Below, one piece after another: positions 56,905 through 64,000 of a stretch of 64,000 nucleotides of DNA. The DNA comes from Bartonella raoultii (lineage in GTDB: Bacteria; Pseudomonadota; Alphaproteobacteria; Rhizobiales; Rhizobiaceae), in contig NZ_JAIFRO010000005.1 of NCBI RefSeq assembly GCF_019659805.1, forward strand, positions 74,543-138,542, given 5' to 3'. Position 1 is the first letter of the stretch. Every line of letters starts with the position of its first letter. Both the position numbers and the translations under genes were made by a program. Under the pieces are notes generated by a model. That model was not told the origin of the DNA. It worked only from the letters and a program-made list of their open reading frames with translations, and did not search any database.

Positions 56905-57840
56905 CTAAACAGTGATAAAAGACCAAACTAGAGATTCAATCAAAAGAATTCCAAAGAGAGCAGCCAAATAAAATAACGAAAAGAAAAATACTTTTTTTGC
57001 CATAAAAATAGTTTCATCATGCGTATTAGCTGTCCACAACCGATAGGTAAAATAGATAAAAATAATGCTTAAAATTGTTGAAAAAATGCTGTAAAAAATC
57101 CCTGCGAAGCCGATAATATAAGGTCCAGCAGCACATATTGCCATAAGAATAGTATAAAAAAAGATCTGTTTTTTTGTTGAAGATTCTCCTCGTACATTGG
57201 GCATCATAGGAATTCCAGCGGCATCATAATCAAGAGATGAAAAGAGAGAAAGAGACCAAAAATGTGGTGGGGTCCACATAAAAATAATTAAAAATAATAA
57301 AAAACTCTCAACACTCACTGTCCCTGTTGTGACAGCCCATCCAATCATTGGTGGAAAAGCTCCAGATGCACCGCCAATAACAATATTTTGTGGCGTTATA
57401 CGCTTTAGCCAAATGGTATAGATAACGACATAAAAGAAAATTGTGAATGCAAGAAAAATTGCTGCAAACCAATTAATGAAAAACCCCATAATCAATACGG
57501 AAAGCATAGCAAGAATCATACCAAAAATAAAAGCCTTCTTGGAACTAATTCTCCCCATAGGAATGGGACGATTTTTAGTACGTTCCATCACGGCATCAAT
57601 GTCAGCATCATACCACATATTCAATGCCCCTGCAGCCCCTCCCCCTACGGCAATACATAAAATTGCTAGAAAACCGTAAAATGGATTGATCGAAACAGGT
57701 GATACAACTAATCCAACAAAAGCTGTAAATACAACAAGGGACATAACCCGTGGTTTTAATAAAATAATATAATCACCAATACTGGATTTTGGTGGAATTG
57801 ATTTACCGTTTACAGCTGATAATTCTCCTGAAACAGACAT
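56905..57840 (-). CDS. ctaB: Protoheme IX farnesyltransferase
   Basis: This polytopic UbiA-family prenyltransferase of about 311 residues makes heme O for heme-copper oxidases. It has YILLKPRVMSLVVFTAFVG, the first aspartate-rich motif NMWYDADIDAVMERTKNRPIP, and a second region YDAAGIPMMPNVRG. Eight to nine TM helices are predicted. The frame extends to a TTG at 57849; the ATG at 57840, behind AAAAGG, is preferred. The cytochrome oxidase genes that often adjoin it are not in this window. Confidence 0.95.
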   Translation of the reverse strand: MSVSGELSAVNGKSIPPKSSIGDYIILLKPRVMSLVVFTAFVGLVVSPVSINPFYGFLAILCIAVGGGAAGALNMWYDADIDAVMERTKNRPIPMGRISSKKAFIFGMILAMLSVLIMGFFINWFAAIFLAFTIFFYVVIYTIWLKRITPQNIVIGGASGAFPPMIGWAVTTGTVSVESFLLFLIIFMWTPPHFWSLSLFSSLDYDAAGIPMMPNVRGESSTKKQIFFYTILMAICAAGPYIIGFAGIFYSIFSTILSIIFIYFTYRLWTANTHDETIFMAKKVFFFSLFYLAALFGILLIESLVWSFITV

Positions 57841-58255
57841 TCCGTTCAAAGACCTTTTCCATTTTTGTCATCCACAAACAAATACTGTCTAGCATATGGG
57901 CATGACCAATTAATATTATAGCGTTTCTGAGAACATTGAGGATACCTTTCTTATACATATCCCCTCAAAATAGATAGAAATATTTCTAATAAAAATATCT
58001 TTTTCTAGTATACATCATTTTTCACATTATAGGTGTATCATAAAAAGTACATTCTACCAAATATCATAAAGTCATGTTCCAAGCCTTATTTACACTGCAT
58101 ATAATATCTTGTTTTTCTCATTTTTTTTATTTTTAATATATAAATTAATATATTTGGGGAGATACTGATTTTGTGTTATAGTTCTCATTTTAAGAATTCA
58201 TTTTTACGCAAATCTATGTATGATAGTGTGCATATCGATTTGGATAGGATTGTCT
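57841..58255. other. Divergent intergenic region of ctaB and the IalB-family gene
   Basis: About 415 AT-rich bases. It must hold the promoters of both divergent genes. No confident promoter pair or structure was identified. Confidence 0.45.
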
Positions 58256-58795
58256 GTGATATTTTATAAATTGCTAAAAAAAATTTTCTTTATTGCTACT
58301 ATTTTTAACATATTTTATGCTCTTTTTGCCAATTATGCTTTTGCACAAACATCTCATACGCAAAATGTCCCTGCCCCCCAAACCTATGGAGCATGGACAA
58401 AAGTTTGTTCTCTGCCACTGGGAACACCTAATATACAATGTGAAATTGTACAAAATGTACAAACAAAAAATCGCCATGATATTACCCTTCGTATTATGTT
58501 TTATAAACTTCCTAACAATCAAGGCGCTTTAATGCGTGTTTTTGTTCCAATTCGTGTTGAATTACGTCCTGGTGTCGGAATTAAAATTGATGATAAAAAT
58601 ATGGGAAAAATGGAATATCGTCGTTGTCTGGGGGATAATTGTGTTGCTGAAGCTTTTCTCAAAGAAGATATTTTACAACTCTTTTTAAAAGGTAAAATGG
58701 CAACTTATTTTATCTTTACAACTCCTGAACAAGCCATTGGAAGCCTCGTTGATCTCCATGGTCTGAGTGATGCCTATGCAGCTTTACCAACATAA
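58256..58795 (+). CDS. Invasion-associated locus B (IalB) family protein
   Basis: The exported protein has about 179 residues. The signal peptide FYKLLKKIFFIATIFNIFYA ends near YAFAQ, and a beta-rich domain has TYGAWTKVC at its start, IQCEIVQN, RVFVPIRVELRPGVGIKID and RRCLGDNCVAEAFL. The four cysteines are those of the IalB family. In Bartonella bacilliformis IalB contributes to erythrocyte invasion, and Bartonella genomes carry several paralogues; this one may not be ialB proper. The GTG at 58256, six bases after AGGA, is preferred over the ATG at 58220. Confidence 0.88.
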   Translation: MIFYKLLKKIFFIATIFNIFYALFANYAFAQTSHTQNVPAPQTYGAWTKVCSLPLGTPNIQCEIVQNVQTKNRHDITLRIMFYKLPNNQGALMRVFVPIRVELRPGVGIKIDDKNMGKMEYRRCLGDNCVAEAFLKEDILQLFLKGKMATYFIFTTPEQAIGSLVDLHGLSDAYAALPT

Positions 58796-58905
58796 ATAGA
58801 ATTTAAATACATTACACAATGAAAAACGCATAATCTATTCTTACATCGGCTCCAACAAAACAAATGAAAATCTTTTCATCCCTCCATAAAATAGGATAAA
58901 ATTTT

Positions 58906-60327
58906 ATGAAATCGCTGATTGATCATTTTGATATTGCTTCCTCTAAAGTGCAATCACTTGTACAAGATACACTTCATCATGCCGATGATGGGGAACTCTA
59001 TCTCGAATATACAGAAAGTGAAACTCTCTTATTTGATAATGGGCAGCTGAAGAATGGATCATTCCACCAAGATATGGGCTTTGGTCTGCGTGCTGTTTCT
59101 GGAGAAGCGACTGGATATGCACACTCTAGCGAACTATCAGCTGCTGCACTCCAACGGGCCAGTGAAGCCGCTAAAACTGTTATCTCTCAAAATCATGCTG
59201 GACTTTATAGTACCCCTCCCCAAAAAACAAATAAAAGACTTTATCATCCACATAATCCCCTTGATACTCCATCCTTTGAAGAAAAAAGTACAATTTTGCA
59301 AAAAATTGATGCCTATCTACGTGCAAAAAATGATAAATTGCACCAAGTAACTGTCTCTCTTTCCGGCTCATTACAACATATTGAAATTTTACGCGCAGAT
59401 GGATATTTGGTGCGTGATATTCGTCCTCTTGTACGGCTTTCTATATCTGTCGTTGTTGCTGAAGGAAATCGTCGTGAAAGTGGTTTTTATGGATGTGGTG
59501 GACGGAAAGCATTTAGCCAATTTATTCACGAAGAAAATTGGAAAAAGGCTGCTGATGAAGCTTTACGTATGGCTTTAACAAACTTAGAAGCAGAAGAAGC
59601 ACCTGCTGGAACATTTGATGTCGTTTTAGCAAATGGATGGCCTGGCGTTATGCTTCATGAAGCCGTAGGACATGGATTAGAAGGCGACTTTAATCGCAAA
59701 AAGACATCTGCATTTTCTGGACTTTTAGGTCAACAAATTGCTGCAAAAGGTGTTACCGTCGTTGATGATGGAACAATTCCTCACTGCCGTGGTTCCCTCA
59801 CTGTTGATGATGAAGGGACACCATCAGGATACAACATTCTTATTGAAGATGGAAAACTTGTTGGTTTTATGCAAGATAGGCTAAACGCTAGACTTATGGG
59901 AGTTCATCCAACTGGAAATGGACGACGTGAATCCTATGCATATGCGCCAATGCCACGGATGACAAATACAGTTATGCTTGGAGGTGATAAAACACCTGAG
60001 GAAATTCTTTCTTCACTCAAAAGTGGTATTTATGCCGTCTCATTTGGTGGAGGACAAGTGGATATTACTTCTGGAAAATTTGTTTTTGAATGTACAGAAG
60101 CATATCGAATAGAAAATGGTAAAATCGTAGCACCAATCAAAGGTGCAACTCTTATTGGAAATGGACCAGATGCTATGAAACGTATCACTATGGTTGGTAA
60201 TGATAGCAAACTTGACAATGGTATCGGTATGTGCGGAAAAGCGGGCCAAAATGTTCCTGTCGGTGTTGGACAACCTCATTTGCGAATCAATAATATGACA
60301 ATCGGTGGAACAGCATTGATGAAATAA
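58906..60327 (+). CDS. tldD: Metalloprotease TldD
   Basis: This 473-residue peptidase is of the TldD/TldE (PmbA) type. It has the zinc motif HEAVGHGLEGDF, an N-terminal domain with DDGELYLEYTESE, and C-terminal GGGQVDITSGKFVFECTEAYRIENGKI and GNDSKLDNGIGMCGK. In E. coli TldD and TldE together trim peptides such as microcins and unfolded chains. The partner PmbA is not in this window. The start is behind ATAGGATAAAATTTT. Confidence 0.95.
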   Translation: MKSLIDHFDIASSKVQSLVQDTLHHADDGELYLEYTESETLLFDNGQLKNGSFHQDMGFGLRAVSGEATGYAHSSELSAAALQRASEAAKTVISQNHAGLYSTPPQKTNKRLYHPHNPLDTPSFEEKSTILQKIDAYLRAKNDKLHQVTVSLSGSLQHIEILRADGYLVRDIRPLVRLSISVVVAEGNRRESGFYGCGGRKAFSQFIHEENWKKAADEALRMALTNLEAEEAPAGTFDVVLANGWPGVMLHEAVGHGLEGDFNRKKTSAFSGLLGQQIAAKGVTVVDDGTIPHCRGSLTVDDEGTPSGYNILIEDGKLVGFMQDRLNARLMGVHPTGNGRRESYAYAPMPRMTNTVMLGGDKTPEEILSSLKSGIYAVSFGGGQVDITSGKFVFECTEAYRIENGKIVAPIKGATLIGNGPDAMKRITMVGNDSKLDNGIGMCGKAGQNVPVGVGQPHLRINNMTIGGTALMK

Positions 60328-60617
60328 TGCCTGTCCCAACATTTTTAGCTCTTCTCCATGACAATACCCCCTCATGCCTGAAGAGAGCACATCAATGATA
60401 TATTACATCTCCAAAATACAGCTTTCTACACGCCAACCTTTTTGTGCATTATAAAATACTCTATTCATAGCTCATAATAACAAATACTAAAATAAAAAAT
60501 TCTTTGTATTGAATGCTTTTATTCATTATTTTTATAAATCAAATATTTGTAAACTTTATAATAAAAAATAAATTTTGTAAAAGTTTAACAGAATTTACAA
60601 AGTGTTTTCAGCTAAGA

Positions 60618-61871
60618 TTAAAGCTTCCAGCCTATTTTTGTTTTGCGCTTGCTTAAAAGCGCAACAATCTCAACGTGTGGTGACCATAAAAATTGATCAA
60701 TAGGTATAACTTGTTCTATTCTATACCCTCCTGCTATAAGCATTGATACATCACGAGCAAATGTAATAGGATTGCATGAAAGTGCTACGATCCTTGGTAT
60801 TGTCGTTTTCGCTAATTCACGCACTTGATTTTCCGCACCAGCACGTGGAGGATCAAAAACAACACACTCAAAACACTCAAGCTCCTTAACAGAAAGTGGA
60901 TGACGAAAAAGGTCACGCTTTTCACAAGTTACTGTTTTTAAACCGGATGTGAAACGAGCTGCTAAATCTAAATTTCTTAAAGCTCTCTCATTATTTTCAA
61001 CCGCATGAACATTCATCTTCTTTGCCATGCGTAATGTAAAAGTACCCACCCCTGAAAATAAATCAAGGGCGTTCTTTGCTTTTTTTAAATGCGTTAAAAT
61101 AATATTGCTCATGATATTTTCTGCTTCATAAGTTGCTTGCAGAAAACCACCAGAAGGAAACTCAACACAGATATCTTCAAAGTAAATTACTGGTTTTTCA
61201 CGTTCAACTAAAACTTCTCCTTCAACCGATAAACGTGTAATCCCACATGAAAGAGCTTTACGCACCATTTTTTGACGAAGCAATTCATGCTGTACAACGC
61301 AGCCTTTTAACGCAACATCCAAACCATTTGCAACATAAGTGATTGTAATATGAAATCGTTTTGCATCACTGCTTAGAAAAGCACAAAGTTCTCTAATATC
61401 ATCTAGTTTAGATATAATCTCTAGACAGCTTACTGGACATTCCTCAAGGGCTACAATCTTATGAGAAAAATGACGATTAAAACCGACTCTTTGACCATAC
61501 GGTGTCATAGATGCTGTTAGAGTAATTCTCCGTCGGCTATAAGGCTTACACGTAATTAAAGGCGAAACAAAAACATCGATCCCATATTTTTTCAGTGTAT
61601 CAACAACCAATTGTCTTTTCCATATGTGATAAGCATCAGCATGCCAATGTTGAAGCGTACATCCTCCACATTCTCCAAAATGTTGACAAAGAGAATCAAT
61701 ACGTTCTGGTGACTTTTCTTTTAATGCTAAAAGCGTAGCATGTTTGCCATGAACAACAATTTCAGCACATTCTCCTGGTAACGTAAAGGGAACCTCAACT
61801 AAGCCATACAGTGTTTTGATGACACCATTGCCATTTGCGCTCATATGATCAATTATAACATGATTGTTCAA
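60618..61871 (-). CDS. 23S rRNA (uracil-5-)-methyltransferase, RlmD/RumA type
   Basis: This 417-residue RNA methyltransferase has an N-terminal TRAM-like region (VIIDHMSANGNGVI), the iron-sulfur motif C-x5-C-x2-C in CQHFGECGGC, the SAM site ALDLFSGVGTFTLRMAK, FDPPRAGAENQVR and the catalytic cysteine in IVALSCNPITFARD. It uses a TTG start that overlaps the tlyA stop (TTGA); GGAG lies ten bases upstream in tlyA. A later ATG (61844) would remove part of the TRAM region. Exact target base (U1939 or U747) cannot be assigned. Confidence 0.9.
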   Translation of the reverse strand: MNNHVIIDHMSANGNGVIKTLYGLVEVPFTLPGECAEIVVHGKHATLLALKEKSPERIDSLCQHFGECGGCTLQHWHADAYHIWKRQLVVDTLKKYGIDVFVSPLITCKPYSRRRITLTASMTPYGQRVGFNRHFSHKIVALEECPVSCLEIISKLDDIRELCAFLSSDAKRFHITITYVANGLDVALKGCVVQHELLRQKMVRKALSCGITRLSVEGEVLVEREKPVIYFEDICVEFPSGGFLQATYEAENIMSNIILTHLKKAKNALDLFSGVGTFTLRMAKKMNVHAVENNERALRNLDLAARFTSGLKTVTCEKRDLFRHPLSVKELECFECVVFDPPRAGAENQVRELAKTTIPRIVALSCNPITFARDVSMLIAGGYRIEQVIPIDQFLWSPHVEIVALLSKRKTKIGWKL

Positions 61872-62614
61872 TCTTGTTTTTCTCCGAATAATAAATATTC
61901 CAAATTACCATCACCACCTGTAATAGGCGAGGGAAGCAAACCTTTTGCATTCCATCCTTTTTGTCTATCTAACCAAATAAATAACGCTTCAGCCATTTCT
62001 TTTGCCATTAATGGATTTTTTAAAACCCCACCCTTACCAATATACTTACGCCCAACCTCAAATTGAGGCTTTACTAGTAAAACGGCTTGGGCTCCCTTTT
62101 TGACTAAAGATAAAACAGGAGGTAATGCAAGTTTGAGTGAAATAAAACTGACATCTGAAACGATGAGATCTATTTCCCGTCCACCTAAATGTTCTTCTTT
62201 TAAATCTCTAACATTTAATCCTTCTAATAAAGTTATTGCATGATTTTTCAATAAGCGTTCATGAAACTGATGATGACCAACATCTATAGCAATAACATGA
62301 GATGCCCCACGCTCTAAAAGAACCTGCGTAAAACCACCTGTTGATGCACCAATATCAATAGCTGTTACTTTTTCTGTTATAATTGGAAATGTATCAAGTG
62401 CGCTAACTAGTTTTAACGCTGCACGTGAAACATAATTTTGAGCAGGATCGCTCACTGTAATTTCTGCATCATCAGCAACAATCTGTCCCGCTTTTAAAAT
62501 ACTTTTACCATTAACCTTAACGGTTTGGCGTGTAACAGCATCACGCGCACGCGAACGTGTCGTAAAAAAGTTTCTTTCAACTAAAAGAATATCGAGCCTT
62601 TTTCTAACGCCCAT
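61868..62614 (-). CDS. tlyA: TlyA-family rRNA methyltransferase
   Basis: This 248-residue protein has an N-terminal S4 RNA-binding domain (RLDILLVERNFFTTRSRARDAV, VNGKSI) and a FtsJ-like Rossmann domain with ATDIGASTGGFTQVLLERG-type SAM site (AIDIGASTGGF). It also has DVSFISLKLALP and LLVKPQFEVGRKYIGKGG. TlyA proteins methylate the 2'-O of ribosomal RNA cytidines; older databases call them hemolysins. It sits one base behind dxs and overlaps the next gene, the order usual in Hyphomicrobiales. Confidence 0.94.
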   Translation of the reverse strand: MGVRKRLDILLVERNFFTTRSRARDAVTRQTVKVNGKSILKAGQIVADDAEITVSDPAQNYVSRAALKLVSALDTFPIITEKVTAIDIGASTGGFTQVLLERGASHVIAIDVGHHQFHERLLKNHAITLLEGLNVRDLKEEHLGGREIDLIVSDVSFISLKLALPPVLSLVKKGAQAVLLVKPQFEVGRKYIGKGGVLKNPLMAKEMAEALFIWLDRQKGWNAKGLLPSPITGGDGNLEYLLFGEKQD

Positions 62615-62615
62615 T

Positions 62616-64000
62616 TCATACTCGAATTTTCTGTATTGTCCGAATCTTGCGTCCCAAAACAGTCAAAACTGTATTAACAATACCAACAGAATCCAATCCA
62701 ACACGTGAAAGCGTTTTTTCTTGTGAACCGTGGCTTAAATATTCATCCGGAAGTTTTAATGTGCGAACTTTTAAACCACGTTCTAAGAGCCCTTCTTGCG
62801 CCAAAAATTGTAGTAAATGGGCCCCAAATCCACCGACTGCGCCTTCTTCAATTGTTACCAATACTTCATGCTCACGTGCTAAACGACACATCAAATCACT
62901 ATCTAAAGGCTTTGCAAACCTTGCATCTGCTACAGTTGTAGATAACCCTTCTCCAGCCAACACATCAGCGGCCATCAATACTTCTGACATACGTGCACCA
63001 AAACAAACTAAAGCTATTTTAGTTCCTTCACGCAGAACATGTCCTTTTCCAATTTCCAATAATGCACCGCGCTGCGGTATTTCCAAACCAACCCCTTCAC
63101 CGCGTGGATAACGAAAAGAAATTGGTCCCTGATCATAAGCTGCAGCAGTGCGTACCATATGCATCAACTCTACTTCATCAGAAGGTGCCATGACAACAAA
63201 CTCAGGAAGCGTTGTCAAAAAAACAATATCAAAACTACCAGCATGCGTCGCACCATCTGCACCAACAAAACCTGCTCGATCAATAGCAAAACGTACCGGT
63301 AATTTCTGTATCGATACATCATGAATAATCTGATCATAAGCACGCTGTAAAAAAGTAGAATAAATAGCAACAAAAGGCTTATAACCCTCACAAGCCATAC
63401 CGGCAGCAAAAGTTACGGCATGCTGCTCAGCAATACCAACATCAAACATCCTTTCAGGAAATCTTTCAGCAAAAGAATCAAGTCCCGTTCCCGTTGGCAT
63501 TGCCGCTGTTATGCTAACAATCTTATCATCATGACAAGCTTCTTCTATTAACGCCTTAGAAAATACTTTCGTATAAGAAAGAGCATTGCTTTTTTTCTTG
63601 ACCTGTTTACCTGTTATAATATCAAAACGATTAACACCATGATATTTATCAGATGATGCTTCCGCAGGTGCATACCCCTTGCCCTTATGGGTTACGACAT
63701 GCACTAATACAGGACCATAAGGATATTGGCGAACATTTTTTAAAACAGGCAATAAATGCTCTAAATTGTGGCCATCTATTGGCCCAACATAGTAAAAACC
63801 AAGCTCATCAAATAAAGTTCCTCCAACCAAAAGTCCGCGTGCAAACTCTTCTGAACGACGTGCTTTATCTAAAAAAAACTTTGGTAATTTTTCGCTAAAT
63901 ACCTTTATCCGTTTACGTAAATTACGGTAAGCAGGACGAGAAACCAATCGTGCAAGATGAGCACTCATAGCACCAGTAGGAGGTGCTATAGACATATCAT
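62616..64000 (-). CDS. dxs: 1-deoxy-D-xylulose-5-phosphate synthase (C-terminal part)
   Basis: About 461 C-terminal residues of this thiamine diphosphate enzyme, which starts the MEP pathway, are present; the N-terminus with the first cofactor-binding region lies beyond the right edge. Visible are [40 protein letters not shown], the transketolase-type active-site region [30 protein letters not shown] and RYPRGEG. An in-frame ATG at 63995 is internal and not the start. It is the first gene of the dxs-tlyA-rlmD-like operon. Confidence 0.96.
   Translation of the reverse strand, partial: DMSIAPPTGAMSAHLARLVSRPAYRNLRKRIKVFSEKLPKFFLDKARRSEEFARGLLVGGTLFDELGFYYVGPIDGHNLEHLLPVLKNVRQYPYGPVLVHVVTHKGKGYAPAEASSDKYHGVNRFDIITGKQVKKKSNALSYTKVFSKALIEEACHDDKIVSITAAMPTGTGLDSFAERFPERMFDVGIAEQHAVTFAAGMACEGYKPFVAIYSTFLQRAYDQIIHDVSIQKLPVRFAIDRAGFVGADGATHAGSFDIVFLTTLPEFVVMAPSDEVELMHMVRTAAAYDQGPISFRYPRGEGVGLEIPQRGALLEIGKGHVLREGTKIALVCFGARMSEVLMAADVLAGEGLSTTVADARFAKPLDSDLMCRLAREHEVLVTIEEGAVGGFGAHLLQFLAQEGLLERGLKVRTLKLPDEYLSHGSQEKTLSRVGLDSVGIVNTVLTVLGRKIRTIQKIRV

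Noticed and set aside
62647-63111. A 154-codon plus-strand frame opposite dxs
   Set aside because: It is antisense to conserved Dxs sequence, with Ser/Pro/Thr-rich shadow composition and no family resemblance.

Overview
The window is a stretch of chromosome from an AT-rich alphaproteobacterium of the order Hyphomicrobiales, almost certainly a Bartonella. The evidence is an Hbp-type hemin-binding porin relic, an IalB-family invasion protein, MucR, CcrM and a PdhS/PleC-type kinase. Rhizobial gene order is conserved around the cytochrome c maturation, degP, glnE and ispH-thrB-rnhA blocks. Long, very AT-rich gene-poor spacers are typical of a reduced, host-restricted relative of Brucella. No insertion sequence, prophage, CRISPR array or rRNA operon was seen.

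Layout. 1-6.2 kb: the 3' end of a family-4 uracil-DNA glycosylase, aminopeptidase N with a strong terminator, a PdhS/PleC-like membrane histidine kinase and an Ogt/Ada-type methyltransferase. 6.8-7.6 kb: an hbp-like outer-membrane protein gene broken by one in-frame amber codon. 7.9-21.3 kb (all minus strand): feuN-like, feuP, feuQ, ccmI, ccmE, ccmF, ccmH, degP, a second response regulator/kinase pair, and glnE. This couples cytochrome c assembly, envelope stress proteolysis and nitrogen-signal control to two sensory systems. 21.6-25.9 kb (plus): penicillin-binding protein 1A, a split DUF1214/DUF1254 pair and a DUF1499 membrane protein.

26-35.6 kb is gene-poor: tRNA-Gln, an MFS exporter, Fe superoxide dismutase, oligopeptidase B, MucR behind a very AT-rich upstream region, SufE, a DUF5330 protein and a peptidoglycan-binding membrane protein. 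35.8-43.6 kb: pyruvate phosphate dikinase, a DsbA-like oxidoreductase, a DUF721/DciA-like protein, mutY, ccrM and a HAD phosphatase. 43.6-46.5 kb is the most unusual part. It has a 25-bp near-perfect inverted repeat followed by three tandem paralogous genes for small exported proteins of unknown function, closed by a terminator and flanked by long gene-free DNA.

46.5-64 kb returns to housekeeping genes: thrC, an M16 processing peptidase, a large sensor protein with degenerate GGDEF and EAL domains, AlgH/YqgE, a free-standing DsbD alpha-domain protein, the ispH-thrB-rnhA operon, ctaB, an IalB paralogue, tldD, and dxs-tlyA-rlmD-like in one tight operon whose first gene runs off the window.

The best candidates for something undescribed are the three-gene exported family with its inverted repeat, the degenerate c-di-GMP-type sensor, and the small FeuN-like protein ahead of FeuPQ. 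Functions come from motif recognition and family knowledge; no database search was possible.
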